From Pseudomonas sp. GM41(2012) (GTDB taxonomy: Bacteria > Pseudomonadota > Gammaproteobacteria > Pseudomonadales > Pseudomonadaceae), in the NCBI RefSeq assembly GCF_000282315.2, contig NZ_AKJN02000006.1:434001-498000 (forward strand): DNA of 64,000 nt, written 5' to 3'. Below the pieces are notes generated by a model. The model searched no databases, had not been told where the DNA came from, and worked only from the letters and a program-made list of their open reading frames with translations. The translations under genes and the position numbers were made by a program. Positions 43,061-51,979 of this stretch are shown piece after piece. The stretch's first letter is position 1. Each line of letters begins with the position of its first letter.

Positions 43061-44097
43061 CGCTTGCGCTCCACACCCCAGCGATAGCCCGACAGGTTGC
43101 CGTCGCTGCGCACCACGCGGTGGCACGGAATCGCCACCGCCAGGTTGTTCGCGCCGCAGGCTTGAGCCACGGCGCGCATCGCTTTTGGCGCGCCGATTCG
43201 TTGAGCGATATCGGCGTAGCTGGCGGTGCAGCCGACGGGAATCTCCCGCAGGGCTTGCCAGACCCGTTCCTGAAAAGCGGTGCCGCGAACATCCAGCGGC
43301 AAGTCCAGGCCAAGGGCCGGCGCTTCGATAAAACCAACCACCTTGGCGATCAGTTGCTCGAACGCTTGATCGGCGCCAATCAGATTGGCACGCCGAAACT
43401 TGTCCTGTAGATCGCAGACCAGTTGGTGCGGGTCATCGCCCAGCAGGATCGCGCAAACACCCCGCTCACTCTGCGCCACCAGAATCGCTCCCAGGGAACA
43501 CTGGCCGACGGCGAAACGGATGTCGTTGTTCTGACCGGCGGCGCGGTAATCAGCGGGTTTCATGCCCAATAGTTGATCGGCGGATTCATAGAAACGGCTG
43601 TTGGAGTTGAAGCCGGCGTCATACAGCGCGTCGGTCACTGAGTCTCCGTCCGCGAGGCGCTCACGGACCCTGCGTGAACGGTGGGCCGCAGCGTAACCCT
43701 TAGGCGTCAGACCGGTAACCGCTTTGAACACCCGATGGAAGTGAAAGCTGCTGAGGCCCGCCGCAACAGCCAGTTCGCTCAGGACAGGCAGATTCTCCGC
43801 GGTTTCGATCTGGCGGCAAGCGGCCGCCACAGTCGCAGCATGTTGCGCGGCGATGTCGCTTTGATCCTTCGCGGCGCGTTTGCTGGGGCGATAACCCGCC
43901 GCCTGGGCCTGCTCGGCGGTGTCGAAAAACTCGACGTTCTGCGGTTTCGGCAAACGCGCCAGGCTGCTGGGGCGGCAGTAAATGCCGGTGGTTTTCACCG
44001 CATACACAAACTGTCCGTCTGCCCGGGGATCACGCGCGACGACGGCGGCCCAGCGAGGATCGTTCTCGGTGGCAATCTTTGTCGAATGGCTTGTCAT
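43024..44097 (-). CDS. ada: Ada-type alkylation response protein with degenerate N-terminal zinc site
   Basis: 357 aa from the ATG at 44097. Order: N-terminal Ada domain (1-80), AraC-type helix-turn-helix (about 90-190: LSSFHFHRVFKAVTGLTPKG), and C-terminal O6-alkylguanine transferase with the acceptor Cys in AIPCHRVVRSDGNLSGYRWG. In the N-terminal domain the methyl-acceptor Cys41 (GIYCRPS) is kept. The other three zinc cysteines of E. coli Ada correspond to Ser45, Ser72 and Ala75 (CRPSS and PSKRA). The methylphosphotriester switch is therefore probably altered. It is the last gene of the cluster ogt, 2OG oxygenase, alkB, ada. Confidence 0.92.
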   Translation of the reverse strand: MTSHSTKIATENDPRWAAVVARDPRADGQFVYAVKTTGIYCRPSSLARLPKPQNVEFFDTAEQAQAAGYRPSKRAAKDQSDIAAQHAATVAAACRQIETAENLPVLSELAVAAGLSSFHFHRVFKAVTGLTPKGYAAAHRSRRVRERLADGDSVTDALYDAGFNSNSRFYESADQLLGMKPADYRAAGQNNDIRFAVGQCSLGAILVAQSERGVCAILLGDDPHQLVCDLQDKFRRANLIGADQAFEQLIAKVVGFIEAPALGLDLPLDVRGTAFQERVWQALREIPVGCTASYADIAQRIGAPKAMRAVAQACGANNLAVAIPCHRVVRSDGNLSGYRWGVERKRQLLERENPSES

Positions 44098-44184
44098 GGC
44101 TTCATGTCCGTTGATCCGTTTCATGCAGATTAGCCAGCCGACGGGGTCGCTGCACCCCGGGTCTTGCGGTCGAATTCGAAGGCT

Positions 44185-44850
44185 TCATCCGGCGGTACGA
44201 AAGGTGAAGTTGATCCGTTGTTCGCCCAGTCGCGGGTGTAGTCCGTCCTTGATCGGCAAGACCCCGTGATAACGCAAACGATCCACGCCACCCCAGACCA
44301 CGATGTCGCCATGAAACAGCGGTACTCGTTGGCTTTTATCGCCGCGTTCGAAGCCGCCGAACAGGAACATCGCCGGCAATCCCAGAGACACTGAAACAAT
44401 CGGTGCTGCGTAGGAAGCTTCGTCCTTATCCTGGTGCAACGACATCTTGGCTCCGGGAACATAGCGGTTGATCAGGCAGGAATCCGGCACGAAATCCGCA
44501 AACCCCGCTTCCCGCGCCGCCGCTTGTGCCAATTCGAGAAACACCTCGGGCATTTTCGGCCAGGGTTTTCCGGTCAGCGGATCATCGCGGGTATAACGAT
44601 AACCGCTGCGGTCGGTGGTCCAGCCCAGCACGCCGCAACTGCTCAAGGCGACCGACATGGTAAAGCCCCCGGGCGTGATCATCTGCCGAAACGGTGCCTC
44701 CGCCAGAACCGCGTCCAGTGCGGGCAGCAACTGATCCAGCCAGGGCAGGGCAAAGCCTCTGAGGACGCAGGACTGTTCGCCGATACGATCGAGCCTGGGT
44801 TGCTGCTCGGGTTCCGCGTCGGCAAACAAGTCGAAGGTGATCGGGTTCAT
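44185..44850 (-). CDS. alkB: AlkB, DNA/RNA alkylation repair dioxygenase
   Basis: 221 aa from the ATG at 44850. Fe(II)/2-oxoglutarate signature: HxD in SLHQDKDE, a distal His in RYHGVLP, and 2OG-binding arginines in QRINFTFR. TMSVALSSCGVLGWTTDRSG is the substrate loop. It removes 1-methyladenine and 3-methylcytosine by oxidation. It starts four bases after the stop of the preceding oxygenase gene. Confidence 0.95.
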   Translation of the reverse strand: MNPITFDLFADAEPEQQPRLDRIGEQSCVLRGFALPWLDQLLPALDAVLAEAPFRQMITPGGFTMSVALSSCGVLGWTTDRSGYRYTRDDPLTGKPWPKMPEVFLELAQAAAREAGFADFVPDSCLINRYVPGAKMSLHQDKDEASYAAPIVSVSLGLPAMFLFGGFERGDKSQRVPLFHGDIVVWGGVDRLRYHGVLPIKDGLHPRLGEQRINFTFRTAG

Positions 44851-44854
44851 GGGG

Positions 44855-45559
44855 TCATAACGCGTCGTGAAAGATGATTCCAAGGGTATGCCGTTTTCCG
44901 CTGTGCAGGCGACTCACGCCGTGGCGCAGGGTCACTCGGTAATAGCCACGAACGCCTTTGACCGGTCGTTGGTTGACGGCAAAGATCAGCGCGTCGCCTT
45001 TCTTCAGGCCAATGACCTGAGGGCGCGACTGCATCCGCGGGCGCTGTTCCGTCAGCACGAACTCGCCGCCGGTGAAGTCGTCGTCCGGCTCTGACAGCAG
45101 AATCGCCACTTGCAGCGGGAAGACGTGCTCGCCGTACAGGTCCTGATGCAAGCAGTTGTAGTCCTGCGGTCCATATTGCAGCAACAACGGCGTCGGGCGT
45201 TCCTGACCGGCGGCATGGCAGCGGTCGAGGAACGCTTCATGCGCTTCAGGGAAACGGGTCGGCAGGTCCATGTGCTCGTACCAGCGATTGGCAATGGGCA
45301 CCAATCGAGGATAGAGCGCACGGCGCAAACGGGCGACGATATCCGGCAACGGGTATTTGAAGTATTTGTACTCGCCACGGCCAAAGCCGTGACGAGCCAT
45401 GATCACTTGCGAGCGAAACGGTTCGGGACTGGCATACAGCGCGCTGATTTCATCACACGTCTCGTGGCTTAAAAGCGACCTGATGATCGCGCAGCCATCC
45501 TGATCGAGCTGCTGTGCCAGCGCTTCCCAGTCCAGTTCATCGAGAGAGCGCTCGCTCAT
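44855..45559 (-). CDS. 2OG-Fe(II) oxygenase of the alkylation repair cluster
   Basis: 234 aa. LLQYGPQDYNCLHQDLYGEH gives the HxD iron ligands. FTGGEFVLTEQRPR and the distal YYRVTLRHGVSRLHSG supply the second His and the 2OG-binding Arg, as in prolyl-hydroxylase-like enzymes. It is not AlkB-like in its N-terminal half. Its ATG overlaps the ogt stop (ATGA) and alkB follows after four bases, so it is embedded in the repair operon. Substrate unknown. Confidence 0.85.
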   Translation of the reverse strand: MSERSLDELDWEALAQQLDQDGCAIIRSLLSHETCDEISALYASPEPFRSQVIMARHGFGRGEYKYFKYPLPDIVARLRRALYPRLVPIANRWYEHMDLPTRFPEAHEAFLDRCHAAGQERPTPLLLQYGPQDYNCLHQDLYGEHVFPLQVAILLSEPDDDFTGGEFVLTEQRPRMQSRPQVIGLKKGDALIFAVNQRPVKGVRGYYRVTLRHGVSRLHSGKRHTLGIIFHDAL

Positions 45560-46062
45560 CGCTGTGCCTCACGATCCAGCAGTTGCCGTTTACGCTCCAG
45601 CCCCCAACGGTAGCCGCCAAGGCTGCCATCCTGGCGCAGCACTCGATGGCACGGCACGATCACCGCCAGCGGGTTTGCTCCGCAGGCATTGGCCACCGCC
45701 CGAAAAGCCGTGGGTTGACCCAGTTGTCGCGCGATATCCAGATAGCTGGCGGTTTCACCTACCGGTATTTGCCGCAGGGCATCCCAGACTCGCCGTTGAA
45801 AAACGCTGCCTGTCGGGTCCAGCGGCAAATCCAGGGTGATGCGCGGGTCTTCGAGGTGGCGCAGGGTTTGCTCCAGCGCAGGCATCAAGCCTTCATCGCG
45901 CTGCGGTGCTTGTTGGCCGGGGAAGCGTTGTGAAAGATCGCGTTCCAGCATTGCCAGGTCATCACCGATCAGCAGTGCACACAAACCGTCGGCGCTGAAC
46001 GCGAGCAGCAAGACGCCAAGGCTGGAAGTGCCGCTGATGAAGCGAATCGAGGACGTGGACAT
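45556..46062 (-). CDS. ogt: Methylated-DNA-protein-cysteine methyltransferase
   Basis: 168 aa. The acceptor motif VIVPCHRVLRQDGSLGGYRW is intact, with the helix-turn-helix ASYLDIARQLGQPTAFRAVA before it. It transfers O6-alkyl groups from guanine to its Cys in a suicide reaction. AAGGAG lies before the ATG. It is the first gene of a four-gene operon and is a second alkyltransferase beside the Ada C-terminal domain. Confidence 0.93.
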   Translation of the reverse strand: MSTSSIRFISGTSSLGVLLLAFSADGLCALLIGDDLAMLERDLSQRFPGQQAPQRDEGLMPALEQTLRHLEDPRITLDLPLDPTGSVFQRRVWDALRQIPVGETASYLDIARQLGQPTAFRAVANACGANPLAVIVPCHRVLRQDGSLGGYRWGLERKRQLLDREAQR

Positions 46063-46188
46063 GTTCTGACTCCTTAACCAAAGGTTGAGGTGGCCAGTCT
46101 AGGGAGCGGGGACTTCGTTAACACTCCGGCGCTTGCGGTTGAATTCCAGAGACAGGAGCAGACGTCCATGTTGTCGCTCCGGATCCCG

Positions 46189-46365
46189 TTACAGCGCTTT
46201 GCTGACGCTGATGTCGCTGATGACGTCTTCGCTCGAACCATGAAGAGCATCCAGTGCGGCCTTGGCTTCTTCTTCGGTGCCTTTTTCAAGCTGGGCAAAT
46301 TCGAAGCGACGTTCACCATTGAGTTTGTATTTGATGACGTACTTGGTCGTTTGGGCCACGGTCAT
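46189..46365 (-). CDS. Small conserved hypothetical protein
   Basis: 58 aa: MTVAQTTKYVIKYKLNGERR then FEFAQLEKGTEEEAKAALDA and SSEDVISDISVSKAL. A short strand-helix arrangement with no known function. It lies just downstream of the DUF1883 gene on the same strand. Confidence 0.7.
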   Translation of the reverse strand: MTVAQTTKYVIKYKLNGERRFEFAQLEKGTEEEAKAALDALHGSSEDVISDISVSKAL

Positions 46366-46394
46366 ACCTGCTTGTCTTGGTGTTTGGGTGTCAC

Positions 46395-46697
46395 TCAGCT
46401 CAGTTTCGTGCTGGAGCGGCGGATGATCTTGATGGTGTGAGTCAGGGTCGGTTTGCGAGTCACGCTGATCGGCCGGCGGTTGACCGTGTCGATGGTGATG
46501 TTCCAGAAACCGGTGCTCGGTGCAGTAATCCGGGCCGGGAAGGTGTCGAATGCACCACCGTGGTAAGTATGGCGGCCGCCATTCTTGAAACTGCGGAAAT
46601 TGGCGTCGTTCATCAAGCGGATATTGCATGTTTGGGAGCATTGAATGACGACGATGTCGTCTTCGTTGAGGTGCTCGCGCTGGTGGATAAATTTCAT
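46395..46697 (-). CDS. DUF1883-domain protein
   Basis: 100 aa with GGAGG before the ATG. MKFIHQREHLNEDDIVVIQC, DANFRSFKNGGRHTYHGGAF and FPARITAPSTGFWNITIDT match the DUF1883 pattern (small beta-sandwich). Function unknown. Confidence 0.85.
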   Translation of the reverse strand: MKFIHQREHLNEDDIVVIQCSQTCNIRLMNDANFRSFKNGGRHTYHGGAFDTFPARITAPSTGFWNITIDTVNRRPISVTRKPTLTHTIKIIRRSSTKLS

Positions 46698-46909
46698 GAG
46701 GCGCCTCCAGAAGGGCTTTTTCTACAAAATCAAAACGATAGCATGTGCGATTGGCGCAGTTTATCAGCCCGAACGGGTTATTATCCGGTCGTCGAGGTCT
46801 GCTTTGACAATTAAAAACAGTTATTCGGAATTCTATGAGCGATAAATGCAGCATGCCTCGGAGAAAAACAGCATTTGTACTGTCGGAGTGTCTTTATCGG
46901 AGGTGTTGT

Positions 46910-47266
46910 ATGAAGTGGGGTGTGCTGTTCCTGCCTATGGCAATAGCGATGAGTGGTTGTGCGAGTGTCTCGGAGATCAATGAGTCGCTACCGACCATGA
47001 ACGTAATTTCAGGCAAGAATCCTCATGAGTACGCGCAATGCCTGACCGAAAAACTGGCCGGCAGCCGGGGAGCCCTGCAAGTCGAGCCGCACAAGGACGG
47101 GATGCGAGTCATCGTGCCGCAGAAGTTCTCGTCGGGGCCGGCCGCGGTATTTGATATCGAAGACCGCTCCACTGGCAGCAGCATCAAGTTGCATGAACGT
47201 ATCTCAAATGTGCCGTTGCGTCCCATGGATGTACGCAATGCCGCTACGGCGTGCATTTCCGGCTGA
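46910..47266 (+). CDS. Predicted lipoprotein
   Basis: 118 aa from the ATG at 46910 (GGAGG upstream); a longer frame exists but lacks a signal. MKWGVLFLPMAIAMSGC is a lipoprotein signal with lipobox MSGC (Cys17). The mature part is a small alpha/beta domain (YAQCLTEKLAGSRGALQVEP). Its transcript ends in a strong hairpin. Envelope location inferred. Confidence 0.8.
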   Translation: MKWGVLFLPMAIAMSGCASVSEINESLPTMNVISGKNPHEYAQCLTEKLAGSRGALQVEPHKDGMRVIVPQKFSSGPAAVFDIEDRSTGSSIKLHERISNVPLRPMDVRNAATACISG

Positions 47267-47291
47267 TAAACTGTCGCCCGTCAGCACCGAT

Positions 47292-47320
47292 GCCGCCAAA
47301 GCAGCGCTTTGGCGGCATTG
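47292..47320 (+). terminator. Terminator of the lipoprotein gene
   Basis: GCCGCCAAAGC (47292-47302) pairs perfectly with GCTTTGGCGGC (47306-47316), then ATTGTCATTT. The T content is modest. Confidence 0.65.
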
Positions 47321-47338
47321 TCATTTCTGGAGTCGAGC

Positions 47339-47569
47339 ATGAAGCGAGAGCAGGTACGGGAGCGGCATGCAGAGGGTCACATCTCTGCCACCCATGTGAT
47401 TCAGAATCCGGCGAATCCGGGCGAATGGATCGTGTTTTTCAAGAAAAGCGCCGGGCGCAGTTATTTTCTGGTGGATGAAAACGATGAAGTCGAATCCTTC
47501 AGTAGCCTCGATGAATTGATCGAGACGGTGCGCGGTCTCGGGATCAAGTTCGCCGAAATTCACATGTAG
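47339..47569 (+). CDS. Small conserved hypothetical protein
   Basis: 76 aa from the ATG at 47339 (TGGAG six bases upstream). GEWIVFFKKSAGRSYFLVDE followed by an acidic helix EVESFSSLDELIETVRGLG. A small alpha/beta protein of unknown function, convergent with the next lipoprotein gene. Confidence 0.75.
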   Translation: MKREQVRERHAEGHISATHVIQNPANPGEWIVFFKKSAGRSYFLVDENDEVESFSSLDELIETVRGLGIKFAEIHM

Positions 47570-47580
47570 GGCAGGGCGCC

Positions 47581-47862
47581 TTACTTGCAGACCACCACAA
47601 CGCTGCGGTTCTTGTAGTTGCCGACGTCGACGCCCAGCGTCTTGTCGCTTTCCTTGGTTGAAGGTGTTCCGTCGGTACCGACGATTCGATAGCCGGTGCC
47701 GGCGCAAGAGGCATCGGCTAATTCGTAGCAGGTCGCCCAGGAATTGGCTTCCCCAGAGCAGTCGATCGCCAGGCCTTGCTCGCCGTTGTTCAAATAGGTC
47801 GTTTCGGAAGTGGCGCAGCCGCTCAGGGCCAGTGCCGCAATCAGTGGCAAGAATTTATTCAT
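47581..47862 (-). CDS. Predicted lipoprotein
   Basis: 93 aa from the ATG at 47862. MNKFLPLIAALALSGC is a lipoprotein signal with lipobox LSGC (Cys16). The mature part has cysteines in AIDCSGEANSWATCYELADA and ends VVVVCK, suggesting disulfides. Similar small lipoproteins are common in Pseudomonas; function unknown. Confidence 0.8.
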   Translation of the reverse strand: MNKFLPLIAALALSGCATSETTYLNNGEQGLAIDCSGEANSWATCYELADASCAGTGYRIVGTDGTPSTKESDKTLGVDVGNYKNRSVVVVCK

Positions 47863-47955
47863 GTCGTTGTCGTCATCAGGATGAAGGGGCTGAGCCTGTG
47901 ACAGCGCTGGCATCAAAAGGTTATAGCGAATGGCCACTTAGTTGCAGGCAATCAC

Positions 47956-47982
47956 AAAAAAGCCCTGCGCAAGGCAGGGCTT
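47956..47982 (-). terminator. Minus-strand terminator of the 62-aa gene
   Basis: AAGCCCTGC pairs with GCAGGGCTT and the A-run at 47956-47961 becomes a U-run on the minus strand. Confidence 0.85.
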
Positions 47983-48001
47983 GGGCCAAGTCCGGTACTT
48001 C

Positions 48002-48190
48002 TCAGGACTTGTCCTTGCCGCGACGCTTCGGGGCTGGGTGTTCGAGCTCCAGAACGGATGCCACTTCAATCGCCGACGCTTCGGTAGGGAAAGGCCCGGC
48101 GATATTTTCGCCGCCTGCACTGTCTACCCACCACTGGCCGTCTTTCGCCTGACTGATCAGGAATCCGTTGACACTTTTTGCTTCCGACAT
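48002..48190 (-). CDS. Small conserved hypothetical protein
   Basis: 62 aa: DGQWWVDSAGGENIAGPFPT forms a small beta segment, followed by a helix and a basic tail (PAPKRRGKDKS). No named family. Terminated by the hairpin at 47956. Confidence 0.7.
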   Translation of the reverse strand: MSEAKSVNGFLISQAKDGQWWVDSAGGENIAGPFPTEASAIEVASVLELEHPAPKRRGKDKS

Positions 48191-48456
48191 CTATCTGCCT
48201 CGTTGGCTGGTTCAATCGCGCAATGATAGCGCCAAATGCACTCAACGGGTGCTGATGGTGTAGGGTGGTCCGATTCGCGGCCGTGCAGATCTGATGGTCT
48301 GTGCTATCTATAAAGGCTGCGGAGCTATCTCGGGAACTATCCGCGAAAATATTTCTCTATGATGGCATCGGTTAGCCAGCGCGGGGCATTGTAAGGTGCA
48401 CGCCGCCTGATTAGACTGCGCCGAAACTCGTACACACAGCCCTATCAAGGACTTAT

Positions 48457-49296
48457 ATGATCAAGAAATGCTTGTTCCCAGCAGCCGGTTACGGTACTCG
48501 CTTCCTGCCAGCGACTAAAGCCATGCCCAAAGAAATGCTGCCGGTGGTAAACAAGCCACTGATCCAGTACGGCGTCGAAGAAGCACTGGACGCTGGGTTG
48601 ACCGAAATCTCCATCGTGACCGGTCGCGGCAAACGCGCTCTTGAAGACCACTTCGACATCAGCTACGAGTTGGAAAACCAGATCAAAGGCACCGACAAGG
48701 AAAAATACCTGGTCGGTATCCGCAAACTGTTGGACGAGTGCTCGTTCTCCTACACCCGTCAGACCGAAATGAAAGGCCTGGGCCACGCGATCCTGACTGG
48801 CCGCCCACTGATCGGTGACGAACCGTTCGCGGTAGTGCTGGCGGACGACTTGTGCGTCAACCTCGAAGGCGACGGCGTGCTGACCCAGATGGTCAAGCTG
48901 TATGAGCAGTATCGCTGCACCATCGTTGCGATCCAGGAAGTGGATCCGCAGGAAACCAACAAATACGGCGTAATCGCCGGCGAGCTGATCGCTGATGATT
49001 TGTACCGTGTTCGCAACATGGTGGAAAAACCAGCTCCGGAAGACGCACCGTCGAACCTGGCGATCATCGGTCGTTACATCCTGACGCCGGATATTTTCGA
49101 GCTGATCAAACAAACCGAGCCAGGCAAAGGCGGCGAGATTCAAATCACCGACGCCCTGATGAAGCAGGCGAAAAACGGTTGCGTGATTGCCTACAAGTTC
49201 AAGGGCAAGCGTTTTGACTGCGGTGGCGCTGAAGGCTACATCGAGGCTACCAACTTCTGCTTCGAGAACTTCTACAAGACTGGCAAGGCTTACTGA
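48457..49296 (+). CDS. galU: UTP-glucose-1-phosphate uridylyltransferase
   Basis: 279 aa. N-terminal nucleotide-binding FPAAGYGTRFLPATKAMPKE, then EEALDAGLTEISIVTGRGKR and the C-terminal AYKFKGKRFDCGGAEGYIEA. It makes UDP-glucose for envelope polysaccharides. A clear terminator follows the stop. Confidence 0.97.
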   Translation: MIKKCLFPAAGYGTRFLPATKAMPKEMLPVVNKPLIQYGVEEALDAGLTEISIVTGRGKRALEDHFDISYELENQIKGTDKEKYLVGIRKLLDECSFSYTRQTEMKGLGHAILTGRPLIGDEPFAVVLADDLCVNLEGDGVLTQMVKLYEQYRCTIVAIQEVDPQETNKYGVIAGELIADDLYRVRNMVEKPAPEDAPSNLAIIGRYILTPDIFELIKQTEPGKGGEIQITDALMKQAKNGCVIAYKFKGKRFDCGGAEGYIEATNFCFENFYKTGKAY

Positions 49297-49320
49297 TAGC
49301 CTCTGACCCACTTGTATTGA

Positions 49321-49346
49321 AAAGCCACCTTCGGGTGGCTTTTTCA
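49321..49346 (+). terminator. Terminator of galU
   Basis: AAAGCCACC-TTCG-GGTGGCTTT followed by TTCATTT; a stable tetraloop hairpin. Confidence 0.92.
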
Positions 49347-49426
49347 TTTTCCGTCCCCATATCGTTTGCAGCGCTTGCCCAACGGATGTCTGCGGGTATG
49401 CTTGTGGACTGCCGAGGAGATTGAAA

Positions 49427-50785
49427 ATGGCCTACGATTTTGACCTTTATGTGATTGGCGCCGGTTCCGGCGGTGTGCGGGCTGCGCGTTTTGCTGCCGG
49501 TTTTGGAGCGAAAGTGGCTGTGGCCGAGAGCCGCTACCTGGGTGGCACTTGTGTGAACGTCGGCTGTGTGCCGAAGAAACTGCTGGTCTACGGCGCGCAC
49601 TTCGCCGAAGACTTCGAGCAGTCTTCGGGTTTTGGCTGGACGCCGGGCGAAGCGAAGTTCGATTGGGCGACGCTGATCGCCAACAAGGATCGCGAGATCA
49701 ATCGCCTGAACGGTATCTATCGCAACCTGCTGGTTAACAGTGGTGTGACCTTGCATGAAGGCCACGCCAAAATCGTTGATCCGCACCAGGTCGAGATCAA
49801 TGGCGAGCGCTACACCGCTAAAAATATCCTGATTGCTACCGGTGGCTGGCCACAGATTCCGGAGATTCCGGGGCACGAGCATGCAATCAGTTCCAACCAG
49901 GCATTCTTCCTCAAAGAGCTGCCCAAGCGCGTTCTGGTCGTAGGCGGTGGTTACATCGCCGTCGAATTCGCCGGGATCTTCCACGGTCTGGGCGCCGACA
50001 CCACGTTGCTGTATCGCGGTGAACTGTTCCTGCGCGGCTTCGACGGTGCAGTGCGCAAACACTTGCAGGAAGAGCTGACCAAGCGCGGCATGGACCTGCA
50101 ATTCAACGCCGACATTGAGCGTATCGACAAGCAGTCCGATGGCAGCCTGAAGGTGACCCTCAAGGACGGCCGTGAGCTGGAAGCGGATTGTGTGTTCTAC
50201 GCCACCGGTCGACGTCCGATGCTCGACAATCTTGGGCTGGAAAACACCGGGGTCAAACTCGACAAGAAAGGTTTCGTCGAAGTCGACGAGCAGTATCAGA
50301 CGGCTGAACCGTCGATCCTGGCGCTTGGCGATGTCATCGGTCGGGTTCAGCTGACGCCAGTCGCTCTGGCCGAAGGCATGGCTGTGGCGCGACGTTTGTT
50401 CAAGCCTGAGCAGTATCGCCCGGTGGATTACAAGATGATCCCGACCGCGGTGTTCAGCTTGCCGAACATCGGCACGGTCGGTTTCACCGAGGAAGAGGCG
50501 CGGGAGGCCGGTCACGATGTGGTGATCTTCGAAAGCCGCTTCCGCCCAATGAAGCTGACCCTGACCGAGTGCCAGGAGCGCACCCTGATGAAACTGGTGG
50601 TGGACGCCAAGACCGACAAGGTTCTGGGCTGCCACATGGTCGGTCCGGATGCTGGAGAAATTGTGCAGGGCTTGGCGATCGCCTTGAAGGCGGGTGCCAC
50701 CAAGCGCGACTTCGATGAAACCATCGGCGTGCACCCAACTGCCGCCGAAGAGTTCGTCACCATGCGCACGCCGGTCGCGGGTTAA
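49427..50785 (+). CDS. gor: Glutathione-disulfide reductase
   Basis: 452 aa from the ATG at 49427 (GAGGAG upstream; a TTG two codons earlier is not preferred). FAD-binding [20 protein letters not shown], redox-active [17 protein letters not shown](P)-binding [20 protein letters not shown], and the C-terminal interface [12 protein letters not shown] with its catalytic His-Glu pair. It keeps glutathione reduced using NADPH. Its end overlaps that of the convergent KfrA-like gene by four bases. Confidence 0.96.
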   Translation: MAYDFDLYVIGAGSGGVRAARFAAGFGAKVAVAESRYLGGTCVNVGCVPKKLLVYGAHFAEDFEQSSGFGWTPGEAKFDWATLIANKDREINRLNGIYRNLLVNSGVTLHEGHAKIVDPHQVEINGERYTAKNILIATGGWPQIPEIPGHEHAISSNQAFFLKELPKRVLVVGGGYIAVEFAGIFHGLGADTTLLYRGELFLRGFDGAVRKHLQEELTKRGMDLQFNADIERIDKQSDGSLKVTLKDGRELEADCVFYATGRRPMLDNLGLENTGVKLDKKGFVEVDEQYQTAEPSILALGDVIGRVQLTPVALAEGMAVARRLFKPEQYRPVDYKMIPTAVFSLPNIGTVGFTEEEAREAGHDVVIFESRFRPMKLTLTECQERTLMKLVVDAKTDKVLGCHMVGPDAGEIVQGLAIALKAGATKRDFDETIGVHPTAAEEFVTMRTPVAG

Positions 50786-51801
50786 TCGTCCTTTTTGGGG
50801 TCTGATGCGTCTGGCGCTGTCGCAATGACGGCCGCCAGGCGCACGCTTTCATCGAGGCTCGCCTGAGTCTTGAGCAACTCAATTTCCAGCGCTTTGTTAA
50901 TCTGCGATTGCTCATCGACACTCTGTTTCAGCGACTGGCTTTCCAGCAGGGCAGCGCGCAAGCGTTCCTGGAGGAGGGTGCGTTCGTTGTCGATGCGGTT
51001 GACCTGTTCCAGCAACTGATCCTGTCGAGCGTTGGTTTGCTTGAGTTGATCCTGCAGCAGGCTCAATTCTCTCAGGGTGCCACGGTTCTCCGTCAACAAA
51101 CGTTCGTTGTCGCGGTGCAGTTGCGTGATTTCATCCTGGCGCACCAATGCGCTTTGCTGGGCCTGGCGCAACTCCATCTGAATCTGCTGCACCTGGCTTT
51201 CGTGGCGGCGTTGCTCCTGCTCGCGCTGTTCTTTGACGGCGTTGCGGTAATGTTCCAGGGCATCGCGAGCGTGCAGGTGTTTTTCTTCCAGTGAGCGGAT
51301 TTGCTCATCCTTGTCTTGCAAGCGTAATTCGAAATCGGCCAGCGCCTGGTTCAGTCCGGCGTTGCGGGTTTGCTCGGTCTGCAGCATGGCGCCGGTTTCT
51401 TGCAGGGCCTCGGACTCTTGAGTCAGTGCCAGGCTTTGAATCTCGTACTGCTGCTGCAATTGCGTGTTGGCTTGTTGGGCTTCATGCAACTGCGTATCCA
51501 GCGCTTTCTTTTGTTTATCGAACTGCTCGCGAGCCTGATCGATAGGCTCCTGAGCCTGCTCCTTGAGTCTTTGAGCCAGCCGCGAGACCAGTCCCGCCAG
51601 CTCGTCATCAATCGGTTCTGGCGGCACTTCGGCGCGCTCGGCGCCGTCATCCAGTTCCTTCAAATAGCGATGAATCGTGGTTTTCGAGCCCGTGTTGCCC
51701 ATTTCGATCCGTACCGCATCGATGCTTGGGTTTTCACCGCGCGCCAGAATTGCCAGGCGCGCCGCTTGCACCACCGCTTTGTTTACACCGCCACGAGCCA
51801 T
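50782..51801 (-). CDS. KfrA-like DNA-binding coiled-coil protein
   Basis: 339 aa from the ATG at 51801 (GGAG upstream). Residues 1-70 match the KfrA N-terminal DNA-binding domain ([36 protein letters not shown]). Residues about 85-325 are one long Gln/Glu/Leu-rich coiled coil ([40 protein letters not shown]). KfrA proteins on plasmids autoregulate and support partition. Here the gene is chromosomal and divergent from a solitary tyrosine recombinase, with palindromes in the shared promoter. Confidence 0.9.
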   Translation of the reverse strand: MARGGVNKAVVQAARLAILARGENPSIDAVRIEMGNTGSKTTIHRYLKELDDGAERAEVPPEPIDDELAGLVSRLAQRLKEQAQEPIDQAREQFDKQKKALDTQLHEAQQANTQLQQQYEIQSLALTQESEALQETGAMLQTEQTRNAGLNQALADFELRLQDKDEQIRSLEEKHLHARDALEHYRNAVKEQREQEQRRHESQVQQIQMELRQAQQSALVRQDEITQLHRDNERLLTENRGTLRELSLLQDQLKQTNARQDQLLEQVNRIDNERTLLQERLRAALLESQSLKQSVDEQSQINKALEIELLKTQASLDESVRLAAVIATAPDASDPKKDD

Positions 51802-51819
51802 GAGTTCTCCTACGATTTC

Positions 51820-51858
51820 GTACTGTGGTACATGCCACTTAAGTACACAATGTACCAC
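51820..51858. promoter_or_regulatory. Nested GTAC palindromes, candidate KfrA-like operator
   Basis: GTGGTACAT (51825-51833) and ATGTACCAC (51850-51858) form a perfect 9-bp inverted repeat with a 16-base spacer. Two further GTAC units (51820, 51843) give four in 36 bases. They lie 19 bases upstream of the KfrA-like start and 120 bases from the recombinase start. Confidence 0.6.
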
Positions 51859-51979
51859 GTCATACAAAAACTTAAAATACGACAAGTATTCATGCGGGAT
51901 ATACTGGTATTACCCCGTGTGATGAGCCCTATGACGCGTTTTCACCTGCCAAAGCGGTACGTTTTAGAGAGTTGAGCCC

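Noticed and set aside
46063..46150. Ada box upstream of ogt (CAAGCGCC)
   Set aside because: Only a partial match to the AAAGCGCA-type motif and no clear promoter spacing; not strong enough to annotate.
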